Source: Sideroxydans sp. (GTDB lineage Bacteria; Pseudomonadota; Gammaproteobacteria; Burkholderiales; Gallionellaceae). From it: a stretch of 64,000 bases of DNA. Position 1 is the first letter of the stretch; every line of letters begins with the position of its first letter. Of the stretch, positions 37,041 to 46,408 are shown piece after piece. Under the pieces are notes generated by a model. It saw nothing but the letters and a program-made list of their open reading frames with translations. It had not been told where the DNA came from and made no database searches. The stretch is from NCBI GenBank assembly GCA_024636935.1, contig JAGXGC010000013.1:1-64000 (forward strand), read 5' to 3'. The position numbers and the translations under genes were made by a program.

Positions 37041-39053
37041 TTACAGCACCGACTTAACAGCTTTGACCACGTTCTCCGTAGTAAAGCCGAAGTGCTTGAA
37101 CAGCTCAGGTGCCGGAGCAGATTCACCAAAGGTGTCGATACCGACCACCGCACCGTCCAGAACGTACTTGTACCAGCCACCGGTCACCCCTGCCTCGACC
37201 GCCACACGCTTGCTGCCCTTCGGCAATACGCTGTCTTTATAGGCTTGGTCTTGCTTGTCGAACACGTTAGTGGACGGCATCGATACCACACGCACGTTGA
37301 TACCTTCTGCAGCCAATGCTTCTTGTGCGCTCAGTGCCAACGAAACTTCAGAACCTGTGGCGATGATCACTGCTTGCGGCTTACCGCCCGCTGCTTCAGA
37401 CAGAACATAAGCACCCTTACGGATAGCGGCGATTTGCGCTGCATCACGCTTCTGGAATGTCAGATTCTGACGGCTGAAGATTAAGCTGGAAGGGCCGTCG
37501 GTACGCTCGACTGCGGCGACCCATGCTACGGCGGACTCGACGGTGTCGCACGGACGCCATACTTCCATGTTCGGAATGTAACGCAGGGTAGCTGTCTGCT
37601 CGACTGGCTGGTGCGTTGGGCCATCTTCGCCCAGACCGATGGAGTCGTGGGTGAACACATAGATCACGCGCTGCTTCATCAGTGCCGACATACGCAGCGC
37701 ATTGCGTGCATATTCAGAGAACATCAGGAAGGTGCCGCCGAACGGCAGGAAACCACCGTGCAGTGCCATACCGTTCATGATGTGTGACATGCCGAATTCG
37801 CGCACGCCGTAGCTGATGTAGTTACCCGGCTTCTTGCCGCTGACGTGGTGTGCACCTGTCCAGTTGGTCAGGTTGGAACCGGTCAGGTCGGCGGAACCGC
37901 CTAGGAATTCAGGCAGGGCAGGTTGCAGACCGTTGATGGCGTTTTGCGAAGCCTTACGAGTAGCGATGGTCTCTGCTTTCTCGTTGGTCTTGGCGATGAA
38001 CTCGGCAGCGTGAGCAGCCCAGTTAGCCGGCAATTGATTGTTGATACGACGCTCGAACTCTGCGGCCTCTTTAGGGAAAGCTGCCTTGTATTCTGCGAAC
38101 TTGTTGTTCCACAGCTTTTCTAGGCCTTCGCCTTTGGTGCGTGCATCCCATGCTTCATAAACGTGTGCAGGGATCTCGAACGGAGGATATTTCCAGCCGA
38201 TGTGCTCGCGAGTCGCAGCGACTTCAGCATCGCCCAGCGCAGCGCCGTGCACGTCGTGCGTACCTTCCTTGTTTGGAGAACCGGCGCCGATCACAGTCTT
38301 GCAGCAGATCAGAGTCGGCTTGTCAGTGACCTTCTTGGCTTCTTCGATAGCGGCGTTGATCGCCTCGGAATCGTGGCCTTGTACATCAGCGATGACGTGC
38401 CAGCCATATGCTTCGAAACGCTTAGGCGTGTCATCTGTGTACCAGCCGTCGATGTGACCGTCGATGGAGATGTTGTTGTCATCCCAGAATGCAGTCAGTT
38501 TGCCCAGACCCCATGTACCGGCCAATGCGCTAGCTTCGTGCGAGATACCTTCCATCATGCAGCCGTCGCCGAGGAACACATACGTACGGTGATCGACAAT
38601 CTCGTGACCCGGCTTGTTGAATTCAGCAGCCAACAGTTTTTCGGCCATTGCCATACCCACGGCGTTGGTGATGCCCTGACCAAGCGGACCACCGGTGGTC
38701 TCGACGCCTGGTGTGTAGCCGTACTCGGGGTGACCCGGAGTCTTGGAATGCATCTGGCGGAAACGCTTCAACTCTTCGATCGGCAGGTCGTAGCCGGACA
38801 GGTGCAGCAATGCATAGACCAGCATCGAGCCGTGGCCGTTTGACAAGATGAAGCGATCTCGATCAGGCCATTTTGGATTGGCCGGGTTGTGGCGCAGATG
38901 GCGGTTCCACAATACGTCGGCAATCTCTGCCATGCCCATCGGCGCGCCCGGGTGACCGGAGTTTGCCTTCTGCACTGCATCCACCGCCAGCATGCGAATT
39001 GCACCTGTGATGTCGTTATATTTTGGTGGGGTTACATTGCGTGTTGCTGACAT
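37041..39053 (-). CDS. tkt: Transketolase
   Basis: Thiamine-diphosphate enzyme regenerating ribulose phosphate precursors in the Calvin cycle and serving the pentose phosphate path. Motifs: [20 protein letters not shown] near residue 30, the ThDP/metal site [14 protein letters not shown] near 158, [11 protein letters not shown] near 475 and the pyrimidine-domain [14 protein letters not shown] near 410. 670 residues. First gene of tkt-gap-pgk-pyk-fba; the ATG follows GGAGGAG. Confidence 0.96.
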   Translation of the reverse strand: MSATRNVTPPKYNDITGAIRMLAVDAVQKANSGHPGAPMGMAEIADVLWNRHLRHNPANPKWPDRDRFILSNGHGSMLVYALLHLSGYDLPIEELKRFRQMHSKTPGHPEYGYTPGVETTGGPLGQGITNAVGMAMAEKLLAAEFNKPGHEIVDHRTYVFLGDGCMMEGISHEASALAGTWGLGKLTAFWDDNNISIDGHIDGWYTDDTPKRFEAYGWHVIADVQGHDSEAINAAIEEAKKVTDKPTLICCKTVIGAGSPNKEGTHDVHGAALGDAEVAATREHIGWKYPPFEIPAHVYEAWDARTKGEGLEKLWNNKFAEYKAAFPKEAAEFERRINNQLPANWAAHAAEFIAKTNEKAETIATRKASQNAINGLQPALPEFLGGSADLTGSNLTNWTGAHHVSGKKPGNYISYGVREFGMSHIMNGMALHGGFLPFGGTFLMFSEYARNALRMSALMKQRVIYVFTHDSIGLGEDGPTHQPVEQTATLRYIPNMEVWRPCDTVESAVAWVAAVERTDGPSSLIFSRQNLTFQKRDAAQIAAIRKGAYVLSEAAGGKPQAVIIATGSEVSLALSAQEALAAEGINVRVVSMPSTNVFDKQDQAYKDSVLPKGSKRVAVEAGVTGGWYKYVLDGAVVGIDTFGESAPAPELFKHFGFTTENVVKAVKSVL

Positions 39054-39117
39054 TTCCGTTCTCCTCCGAAAAAACTTTGTTGCGATTAAGCACGAGACTC
39101 TACTTTAAAGAGGAGCG

Positions 39118-39147
39118 ATTATGCCTCAGCGCCCATTGTCTGGGCAA
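39118..39147 (-). promoter_or_regulatory. Probable promoter of the tkt-gap-pgk-pyk-fba operon
   Basis: On the minus strand TTGCCC (39142-39147), an 18-bp spacer and CATAAT (39118-39123), giving a leader of about 55 bases. A GCCCA/TGGGC inverted repeat lies within the promoter. No copy of the CbbR-type ATAAG palindrome seen near cbbM is present here. Confidence 0.5.
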
Positions 39148-39190
39148 CTCGACAATACCCGCCGCATTTGAGCAGGTTTGTTGCTTGGGT

Positions 39191-39817
39191 TCAATTATTG
39201 TTCTTTTTGGGTGGTTTTATGCCCAATTGCTTGAGCTTTCGATACAAATGCGTACGTTCTATACCGATTTTATCCGCCAGACTGGCTATATTCCCCTCTG
39301 CCATTTCTAAATGGTATTTCAGATAGACGGTATCAAAATGTTCTCTCGCTTCTCTGAATGACATATCCAATGGCAAATCCATTTTTACATATCCTTCATT
39401 GCTGACTGTTTGCGTTTCAATATTTGCTTCGGATACTACGGCTACGGGCTGTTGCTGCTTTAAAGTCTGAGCTATGGTTGCCAGCAATTTTTTCAAAGCA
39501 ATGGGCTTCTCCAAAAAGTCGACTGCACCGATCCTAGTCGCTTCCAGCGCCGTTTCGATAGTGCCATGTCCAGACATCATAATTACCGGCATGGTTAATT
39601 GCCCTTGCGCCACCCACTCCTTAAGCAAGGTCAGACCGTCGGTGTCTGGCATCCAAATATCAAGCAGCACCACATCCGGCTTTTGCCCAATCATCTTGCG
39701 TGCATGCTCTGCATTTTCTGCCAACAGCACGCCATATCCTTCGTCGTACAGGATTTCAGACAGCAGTTCGCGAATACCTGCCTCGTCGTCCACAATCATG
39801 ATGGTCTTGCTGGTCAT
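39191..39817 (-). CDS. ntrX: NtrX-like response regulator lacking the AAA+ domain
   Basis: Partner of NtrY. Receiver domain at residues 1-120 with D10/D11, phosphorylatable D53 in VVLLDIWMPDTDG, Ser/Thr in MMSGHG and Lys in FLEKPI; a Fis-type helix-turn-helix at about 165-205 (LADKIGIERTHLYRKLKQLG). The central sigma-54-activating AAA+ domain of full NtrX (about 240 residues) is absent and there is no frameshift scar, so this looks like a stable RegA-like layout. 208 residues. The ATG at 39817 overlaps the ntrY stop. It cannot activate sigma-54 promoters by itself. Confidence 0.85.
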   Translation of the reverse strand: MTSKTIMIVDDEAGIRELLSEILYDEGYGVLLAENAEHARKMIGQKPDVVLLDIWMPDTDGLTLLKEWVAQGQLTMPVIMMSGHGTIETALEATRIGAVDFLEKPIALKKLLATIAQTLKQQQPVAVVSEANIETQTVSNEGYVKMDLPLDMSFREAREHFDTVYLKYHLEMAEGNIASLADKIGIERTHLYRKLKQLGIKPPKKNNN

Positions 39818-41946
39818 GCTGTTCTCCCCGTCTTTTTTTCCAGTACCGGCAACAAAATGCTGACACATGTTCCGCCCTGTGGCTGGTTTTGTATGCTGAT
39901 GCTTCCCCCATGCTCTTCCACTATTTTTTTCACGATTGGCAAGCCCAAGCCCGTCCCTTTGGCTTTGGTTGTCGTGTAAGGCTCAAAAGCCTTGGCTAGG
40001 AATTGCTCCGGAAATCCGCTTCCATTATCGGCTACCGATAATTTGAGTTTTCCATTCTGGTCATCTCTGGTCGACAGCGTGATCAATCTATCCGTTACCT
40101 GCTGCAGGGCAGCATGTGCATTCTGTAACAGGTTGTGTACTACTTGGCGCAAGCGTGTTGCGTCACCATTGAGCATCGTGTTGCGAGCTTCAAGACTGAT
40201 TTTGATCGGGCTGCTGTTCGCTTCATATAGGCCAAGTATTTCATTTAGTAACTGATGCAGGTCCAGCGGCACCAAGCGGGCTGCTGGGGCACGCGCGTAA
40301 TCGGCAAATTCTGAGACCATGTTCTTCATTGCTGCAACTTGACTGACGATAGTCTGTGTTGCGCGTTTGAGGAGTTGCGCATCCTTTTCATCCAGATGAT
40401 CAGACAGCTTATGCTGCAAGCGCTCTGCGGAAAGTTGGATAGGGGTCAGCGGATTCTTGATCTCATGCGCCAAGCGCCTAGCAACTTCTCCCCACGCTGC
40501 CTGTCGTTCAGCCTGGCGCAAATGGGTAATATCATCGAACACTACTACGTAACCACGATTGGCATCACCGGCCAACTTCGTTCCTCTCAGCAACAAGACC
40601 TGATCGCCTTCTCTGCTCATGCGTTCAATCTGGCGCTGCCAAACTTGCTTGGGGCTGGAATTAATTCCTTGTTCGATTGCGCCTAGGAAAGACCTAAGTA
40701 ATCCATGCTCCTCAGAAAGGGTTTGCGTGTTTTTGCCATTCAATTCCTCGGTCAGCAGCCCCAGAATCTGGCCCGCACTTGCATTGGCAGAGCGTAGCAG
40801 CAAATTTTCATCCAACACCAGCACACCTGATGACAGATGTGCCAAGACGCTTTCAAGGTGCGCCTTTGCATCGGCTACCTGCTGTTGTTGCTGCTCACTT
40901 AGTGTTTTTGCAGCTGACAGTTGCGAAGTCATTTGATTGAACAATGCCGTCAGCCCCCCCAGCTCATCATTACTTTGCACAGGATAGCTGCTACTGAAAT
41001 CCCCTTTGGCCACTGCTCGCGTTCCATCCGCCAATGCTGCTAACGGCGAACTCAATTTTGCACTTAAATAGAACGCCGCCGAGATTGCACTTAACAACAC
41101 AATCAACAATGAAAGTGTGAGTGTGATGCCATAAAGTCGTTTGAGCCCTAACCTAGAAAGGCTCAGCTGTTGGTAGTCACCATATACACCCTGAACAGTT
41201 TCGGCATCTGCCGCCAGCCGGGCCGGAACGGGTTGTGCAAACTGCAATACGTTCCGCTCATTTTTCAATGACCGTATCGGCACGATGACTCGCAGGATCA
41301 ATCGTCCATCAGATAGTGCATCTGCTTGACTATATCGCCCCTTTTCCCAAACTTCACGCAACATCTCCGCTGATGGCGATTCAATACGCTCGACGCGCTG
41401 ATTACTGGCAAATGCAGATAGTTTCCCGTTTTTATTGAAAACTGCAGCTTCTTGGGCCCCACCTTCAGAAATGAATCGCGCCAGTGTTTCACCATGTCTG
41501 ACTGGCGATTGGTCCGCAAGAATCAAGGCCACAAATTGGCCTTTTCGCCCCAACTCGTCTAATCCGTTCTGCAAAGTACTGCGTGCAAGATTCAGGCCGC
41601 CTTCCAGTGCTTTTTCCACACGCACATCGAACCACGACTCGATGCTTTTGCCCAGAAATTGAACGGATACCGCATACACCAACATACCTGGCAATACTGC
41701 GATCAGCGAGAAAAACATAGCCAAGCGTAGCGTCAGCTTGGCACCATACACTTGGTCTCGTAGTTTATTTCGCAACTGCCAGAACTGATAGATCACCTGC
41801 ACCAGCAGTCCCAATGCAAGCGCCCCAGTCAACATCAACAAGGTGAAGTAGTTGCGGGCGTATAAATCCGTGTTCCCGCTCGCGCTTGATAGCAAGTAGA
41901 GCAGGATGACTCCGAGGACACTGGAAAATAGCACCAGATATTTCAT
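39814..41946 (-). CDS. ntrY: Membrane sensor histidine kinase NtrY
   Basis: Inner-membrane sensor of the NtrY family. Hydrophobic helices at about 4-20, 35-56 and 72-95, a periplasmic stretch to about 280, a fourth helix at about 285-308, then HAMP (AALADGTRAVAKGDF), a PAS domain near 370-470, the His box RLAHEIKNPLTPIQLSAERL near 495 and the ATPase domain (QVVHNLLQNAHAALQ, VADNGSGFP, KGTGLGLPIVKKI). 710 residues. The signal is unknown; NtrY/NtrX systems have been tied to nitrogen and redox control. Order DUF4390-ntrY-ntrX is common in betaproteobacteria. Confidence 0.92.
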   Translation of the reverse strand: MKYLVLFSSVLGVILLYLLSSASGNTDLYARNYFTLLMLTGALALGLLVQVIYQFWQLRNKLRDQVYGAKLTLRLAMFFSLIAVLPGMLVYAVSVQFLGKSIESWFDVRVEKALEGGLNLARSTLQNGLDELGRKGQFVALILADQSPVRHGETLARFISEGGAQEAAVFNKNGKLSAFASNQRVERIESPSAEMLREVWEKGRYSQADALSDGRLILRVIVPIRSLKNERNVLQFAQPVPARLAADAETVQGVYGDYQQLSLSRLGLKRLYGITLTLSLLIVLLSAISAAFYLSAKLSSPLAALADGTRAVAKGDFSSSYPVQSNDELGGLTALFNQMTSQLSAAKTLSEQQQQQVADAKAHLESVLAHLSSGVLVLDENLLLRSANASAGQILGLLTEELNGKNTQTLSEEHGLLRSFLGAIEQGINSSPKQVWQRQIERMSREGDQVLLLRGTKLAGDANRGYVVVFDDITHLRQAERQAAWGEVARRLAHEIKNPLTPIQLSAERLQHKLSDHLDEKDAQLLKRATQTIVSQVAAMKNMVSEFADYARAPAARLVPLDLHQLLNEILGLYEANSSPIKISLEARNTMLNGDATRLRQVVHNLLQNAHAALQQVTDRLITLSTRDDQNGKLKLSVADNGSGFPEQFLAKAFEPYTTTKAKGTGLGLPIVKKIVEEHGGSISIQNQPQGGTCVSILLPVLEKKTGRTA

Positions 41947-42572
41947 TGAGCCTCTTCCTCACTTGGGGCTTCCGGACTGATATCCCAATGGAAGCGTTCC
42001 GATTCCACTTTCCACTGATCGCTAGTCAGTGCGTTCATCTGCATCGGTTTTGGCAATTGCGTGATATCGAGATTCATCCATGCGGTCGCCCCGATCTGGC
42101 TTCCTTTTTGAATCAATCTTGAGAAGTAGCCGTTCCCAGACATACCCAGTAGTGCAATCTCTATAGGTGGCGCCACTTGGCGTCCTAAAATGCGCAATGC
42201 ATCTGACAAAGAAAGAAAACTTTGATACAGGCCACCTCGAGTGAGACGGTATTGCTGGGTCAGCGTATTGAATGAAAGCTTGCTGGTTTGCTTATAGCTG
42301 ACGATTTCGCTGTCCATCCAGTACCAGCGTGAACGATGGACGGATAGTTCGCTTTCAAAATAAAGTGTTATGCCACGTTTAAGTGCATCTTCTACCTGTG
42401 GCGGCAATTGGATATCAAAATCTGCGGAGAGCAAGTAACCCTCACTTGTCAGCCTGGCCTCCACTTTTTTTACTTCAATGCCATCAGCCAATGCCACTGA
42501 TGTGCCCAGGATCAAGCCCCAGACACACATACATTGCAGCAGTGTTTTAATTGTTCTTTCGCAGCAAGGCAT
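41943..42572 (-). CDS. DUF4390 exported protein
   Basis: Unknown function, always near rsmB and ntrY in betaproteobacteria as I recall. A signal peptide is seen (LLQCMCVWGLILGTSVALA then D). The body shows IEVKKVEARLTSEGYLLSADFDIQLP and the family pattern ITLYFESELSVHRSRWYWMD, suggesting beta-sheet. The start is uncertain: the ATG at 42572 overlaps the rsmB end by 26 bases and puts the basic residues right before the hydrophobic core; a later ATG at 42530 would shorten the signal. It overlaps ntrY by four bases. Confidence 0.8.
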   Translation of the reverse strand: MPCCERTIKTLLQCMCVWGLILGTSVALADGIEVKKVEARLTSEGYLLSADFDIQLPPQVEDALKRGITLYFESELSVHRSRWYWMDSEIVSYKQTSKLSFNTLTQQYRLTRGGLYQSFLSLSDALRILGRQVAPPIEIALLGMSGNGYFSRLIQKGSQIGATAWMNLDITQLPKPMQMNALTSDQWKVESERFHWDISPEAPSEEEAQ

Positions 42573-43824
42573 AAAAGAATCCATCATGCCGATCGCAGGG
42601 CAGCAACTGACCGATCGGGTCATTTACAAAAGAAAGTTCGACAGCTTCCTGGCACGCTTCGTCATGTGTCTTCAGGAAGCGATCTATGACATCCTGATTT
42701 TCCTGCCTGAATATGGAACAAGTTGCATAGAGCAACTTGCCATTGGGCTCCAGCAACTGCCACATGGCTTCCAGTATGCGTGACTGTTGCTCGGCAAACT
42801 CTGCAATATCCCCGGTTCTTCTAAGCCATTTTATATCTGGGTGGCGGCGCACCACTCCCGAGGCTGAGCAAGGCACATCAGCCAGAATGCGCTGAAACGG
42901 CTTGCCGTCCCACCATTTATTTGGTTCAGATGCATCACCGCAGAGCACTTCCGCGCTTAGATTACCACGGCGTAGATTCTGCCTGACCCGATCAAGCCTT
43001 CGTTCGTCTTTATCCATCGCCACTAGTTCAATGTTGGCTCGTTCCAATAGATGCATCGCTTTACCGCCTGGCGCTGAACAGACATCAAGTACGCGCATAC
43101 CGTCGGCGACATCCAGTAATGACGCGGCACTCTGCGCACCAGCATCCTGTACGGAAACCCAACCTTCTGCGAATTTTGGCAAACGCTCGACTGATATCGG
43201 ATGTGCCAGTAGCAAAGCTTCTGCTGCGACACGTTGAACTTCTATACCAGCCTCTGCCAACAACAACATGTAGTTCTCGGTTGTTGTACATCGCCGATTT
43301 ACTCGCAGTGTCATTGGCGGGTGCCTATTGCCGGCCTCCAGTATGGCGCTGGACCTTTCACCATATTGCTGTTCGATCTCTTTTATCCACCAGCCTTGAT
43401 AGGAAAAACGACTTTTCGCCTCAACGTCCGCAGCAAATCTAAGCTCCTCTTGCTGACGCAGAAAATTACGCAGTACTGCATTGACCAATCCACTGACGGG
43501 TGATTTGAACTTCTTGGCTGCCCTGACTGCCTGATCGACAACCACATGGGAGCCAGCTTTGCTGTATTCCAGTTGATATAAAGCTACCAACAGAAGGTAT
43601 ACCAGCAACTTGTCGCGAGGCGGGCGATCCAGCAGTTTGCCTAACATGAACTCAAGGCGCGAGTAATGGCGGATCGTGCCGTAACTCAAATCTTGCAGGG
43701 CGCCTCTTTGCTGGGGAGTGTATTGTTGATTTGCTGCCAGCCTATCTGCCAAAGCGCGATCAAGATTACATCCGCTCAGTACACGTTGAACGATTCCTGC
43801 GGCCTCTGTCTGGATGACATTCAC
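42547..43824 (-). CDS. rsmB: 16S rRNA m5C967 methyltransferase RsmB
   Basis: SAM-dependent methylation of C967 in 16S rRNA. N-terminal NusB-like domain (about 1-140: RQVLSG-type helices, PVSGLVNAVLRNFLR), then the Rossmann domain with VLDVCSAPGGKAMHLLE (near residue 247), the DKDERRLDR acidic loop, DVPCSASGVVRRHPDIKW with the first catalytic Cys near 320, and LLYATCSIFRQENQDV with the second Cys near 372. 425 residues. It overlaps fmt by four bases, as usual for fmt-rsmB. Confidence 0.95.
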   Translation of the reverse strand: MNVIQTEAAGIVQRVLSGCNLDRALADRLAANQQYTPQQRGALQDLSYGTIRHYSRLEFMLGKLLDRPPRDKLLVYLLLVALYQLEYSKAGSHVVVDQAVRAAKKFKSPVSGLVNAVLRNFLRQQEELRFAADVEAKSRFSYQGWWIKEIEQQYGERSSAILEAGNRHPPMTLRVNRRCTTTENYMLLLAEAGIEVQRVAAEALLLAHPISVERLPKFAEGWVSVQDAGAQSAASLLDVADGMRVLDVCSAPGGKAMHLLERANIELVAMDKDERRLDRVRQNLRRGNLSAEVLCGDASEPNKWWDGKPFQRILADVPCSASGVVRRHPDIKWLRRTGDIAEFAEQQSRILEAMWQLLEPNGKLLYATCSIFRQENQDVIDRFLKTHDEACQEAVELSFVNDPIGQLLPCDRHDGFFYALLRKNN

Positions 43825-44759
43825 GATCCAGTTTCACCAAATCTATCACCAGTCTTGAGCGCAAATCCCTGCACGAATTGTGCAGCGGGCAACGGTTTCC
43901 CTCCCGGCTTCTGCAACACTTCCAGCGCCAGCGTGCCGTTACCGCATGCCACGATGATTTCATTCTTATTCACAGCCAAGATTGTTCCAGGAGTTGCCTC
44001 TTCTTCCAGTCCTATGCGCGCGCGCATCAGTTTTATGGGCGTTCCCTGAAATTCAGTCTGTGCGATAGGAAAGGGGTAATAACCTCGAATTGCTCTTTCC
44101 AACTCGACGGCATCGAGAGACCAATCAATTCGCGCTTCCTGTTTGCTCAGCTTGGCTGCATAGCATGCTTCTTTGTCATCTTGCTTCTGCGGATGCACAT
44201 TCCCGCTTTCTAGGTGTTGCAAGGCTTCGACTATGCCTGACGCCCCCAAATCAGCCAGCTTGTCATGCAAGGTCTGTGCGTCATCCTGCGCGGTGATGGG
44301 GCAGGGATACTTGAGTAACATATCGCCCGTGTCTAGTCCCACATCCATTTGCATGATGGTGATTCCGGTTTCTGTATCGCCTGCCAAGATAGCTCGTTGT
44401 ATAGGCGCAGCTCCCCGCCATCTGGGCAACAATGATGCATGGATGTTCAAGCAGCCCAGACGCGGGATATTCAGTACTGCCGCTGGAAGAATGAGGCCAT
44501 ATGCAGCAACCACCATCACATCTGCATTTAGCTTCAACAATATCTGTTGTTCAGATTCTGACTTCAGGCTAGCGGGTTGCAATACCGGAATGCCGTGTTC
44601 GCTAGCAAGTTTTTTCACGGGACTGGCTGTCAATTGCATGCCTCTGCCTGCTGGGCGATCTGGTTGAGTCAAAACCGCAAGAACCTTATGCTCCGTCCTA
44701 AGGATAGCGGCCAGCGCACTGGCAGAAAAGTGGGGCGTACCCGCAAAGATGATATTCAC
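43821..44759 (-). CDS. fmt: Methionyl-tRNA formyltransferase
   Basis: Formylates initiator methionyl-tRNA with 10-formyltetrahydrofolate. Motifs: IIFAGTPHFSASALAAIL at the start, RPAGRGMQLTASPVKKLA near residue 40, the catalytic LNIHASLLPRWRGAAPIQRA near 108-127 and DVGLDTGDML near 145. The C-terminal tRNA-binding domain (about 210-312) is present. 312 residues. It follows def by nine bases. Confidence 0.96.
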   Translation of the reverse strand: MNIIFAGTPHFSASALAAILRTEHKVLAVLTQPDRPAGRGMQLTASPVKKLASEHGIPVLQPASLKSESEQQILLKLNADVMVVAAYGLILPAAVLNIPRLGCLNIHASLLPRWRGAAPIQRAILAGDTETGITIMQMDVGLDTGDMLLKYPCPITAQDDAQTLHDKLADLGASGIVEALQHLESGNVHPQKQDDKEACYAAKLSKQEARIDWSLDAVELERAIRGYYPFPIAQTEFQGTPIKLMRARIGLEEEATPGTILAVNKNEIIVACGNGTLALEVLQKPGGKPLPAAQFVQGFALKTGDRFGETGS

Positions 44760-44768
44760 GTTTGTAGT

Positions 44769-45272
44769 CTACAAGGTCTCGCGCCGCTGTTTTTTCAGCT
44801 TTGCGCGGATGCGAGTTTGTTTGAGATGTGACAGGTGTTCTACGAATACCTTGCCGTGCAAATGGTCGATCTCGTGTTGAATACATACTGCCAGCAGTCC
44901 CTCAGCCTCTATTTGAAACGTTTCTCCATTCTCATTTTGGGCTTGCACTGTGACTCGATCCGCTCGTCTCACGGTTTCATATATTCCTGGGACTGACAAG
45001 CATCCTTCTTCGTTCTCCTCTTCTCCTGCTTTCTGAAGAAGAACTGGATTTATGAAGACTTTCAGGTCGTCATGGGTTTCCGACACATCTATGACGATAA
45101 TCTGTTCATGTACGTCAACTTGCGTTGCCGCGAGGCCAATTCCTGGTGCCGCATACATCGTTTCGCTCATATCCTGTATCAGTTTGCGGGTCGCAGGAGT
45201 CACTTCCGCAACCGGCCTTGCTATCTTATGTAAACGAGGATCTGGATATTTAATAATGGGTAGTAGCGCCAT
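44769..45272 (-). CDS. def: Peptide deformylase
   Basis: Removes the N-formyl group from new proteins; metal enzyme. The three family motifs are present: GIGLAATQV (near residue 46), EEGCLSVPG with the metal-binding Cys near 91, and [12 protein letters not shown] with both His ligands and the catalytic Glu near 133. 167 residues from the ATG at 45272; an open frame runs 20 codons further upstream into the LysM leader. Divergent from the LysM gene across 89 bp that contain an inverted repeat GGTGCA/TGCACC. Confidence 0.96.
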   Translation of the reverse strand: MALLPIIKYPDPRLHKIARPVAEVTPATRKLIQDMSETMYAAPGIGLAATQVDVHEQIIVIDVSETHDDLKVFINPVLLQKAGEEENEEGCLSVPGIYETVRRADRVTVQAQNENGETFQIEAEGLLAVCIQHEIDHLHGKVFVEHLSHLKQTRIRAKLKKQRRETL

Positions 45273-45361
45273 AAATGCTTGCCAACTTAAGAGACTAGAT
45301 GCAGAATTTAAACAGGTGCACAAACTTTGCACCGCATTTCATTACTTTGCTGGGGTTTTCC

Positions 45362-46408
45362 ATGCGCAAGATTATATCGCTGATTTGCTTTCTGTTGCCC
45401 ATCCTTGCCTCCGCAGATGTGTTACAGATTCGCGAAGATGCTCCGGACCGTTATGTCGTCGTCAAGGGTGATACTTTGTGGGATATCTCTGCGATGTTTT
45501 TCAAGGACCCTTGGAAGTGGCCTGAAATTTGGGCGTTGAACAAACAGGCAATCAAAGATCCCCACTGGATTTATCCGGGTGATGTTGTCTTTTTAGATCG
45601 CCGCACAGGCACCTTAACTACGACCCCGCCTATTCCCGATGCACCTGCACCAGTCACGCCATCCAACGTAGTCAAGCTTGAACCAAAAATTCGAGTAGTT
45701 GGCCAAAACACCGAAGCCATTCCCGCCATCCCTCTGGATGTTATCGCCTCATTCTTGAAACGTCCGCTAGTAGTTGATGAAGAAGAGCTGGACGCGGCTC
45801 CAAAGTTAGTGGGCACTTATGAACAGCGCACATTGTTGTCGGTAAATGACTTAGCTTATGTGCAGAATCTACCGACAGACAAAGGTGCGCATTGGCAGGT
45901 ATACCGCCCGAATGTGAAATTTGTCGACCCAGATTCTGACGAGGAGCTTGGTCAGGAAGTTTTGTACTTGGGTGATGCCATTGTCGAAAAATTTGGAGAC
46001 CCCAGTACTTTGCGCATTAGCAATGCGATTCTGGAAATCAACAAAGGCGATTATTTTGCGCAGGCAGGCACGGGTTATAGCGCCAGCTATTTACCGCATG
46101 CACCAGAAAATCAGATTTCTGCCAAGGTCATCTCGATCTACGGCGGCGTTCAGCAGGCCGGTCAACACGCAGTGATCACCCTGAATAAAGGTCGGCGTGA
46201 TGGTCTTGAGGCGGGCAATATTCTTGGCCTGTATCAGAAGGGGGAGGTTATTAAAACCAAAGGTTGGTTTACCCCCAATATCACACTTCCTGACATGCGC
46301 TATGGACTAGTCATGGTGTTCCGAGTTTTCAACAAGGTATCTTATGCCTTGGTCATGGAAACGAATCTCCCAGTCCAAATACTCGACAGCGCTCGCAACC
46401 CTGAGTAA
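45362..46408 (+). CDS. Exported LysM-domain protein
   Basis: Signal peptide at residues 1-19 (IISLICFLLPILASA), followed by a LysM peptidoglycan-binding domain (YVVVKGDTLWDISAMFF and IYPGDVVFL, about 30-80). The remaining 250 residues have no catalytic motif that I can see. Proteins of this layout stand before dprA in many betaproteobacteria. The ATG at 45362 is chosen from the signal peptide; a longer frame from 45299 would bury it. The stop touches the dprA start. Confidence 0.86.
   Translation: MRKIISLICFLLPILASADVLQIREDAPDRYVVVKGDTLWDISAMFFKDPWKWPEIWALNKQAIKDPHWIYPGDVVFLDRRTGTLTTTPPIPDAPAPVTPSNVVKLEPKIRVVGQNTEAIPAIPLDVIASFLKRPLVVDEEELDAAPKLVGTYEQRTLLSVNDLAYVQNLPTDKGAHWQVYRPNVKFVDPDSDEELGQEVLYLGDAIVEKFGDPSTLRISNAILEINKGDYFAQAGTGYSASYLPHAPENQISAKVISIYGGVQQAGQHAVITLNKGRRDGLEAGNILGLYQKGEVIKTKGWFTPNITLPDMRYGLVMVFRVFNKVSYALVMETNLPVQILDSARNPE

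Noticed and set aside
45313-45331. GGTGCA/TGCACC inverted repeat between def and the LysM gene
   Set aside because: Short arms and no known operator likeness; mentioned only in the def entry.
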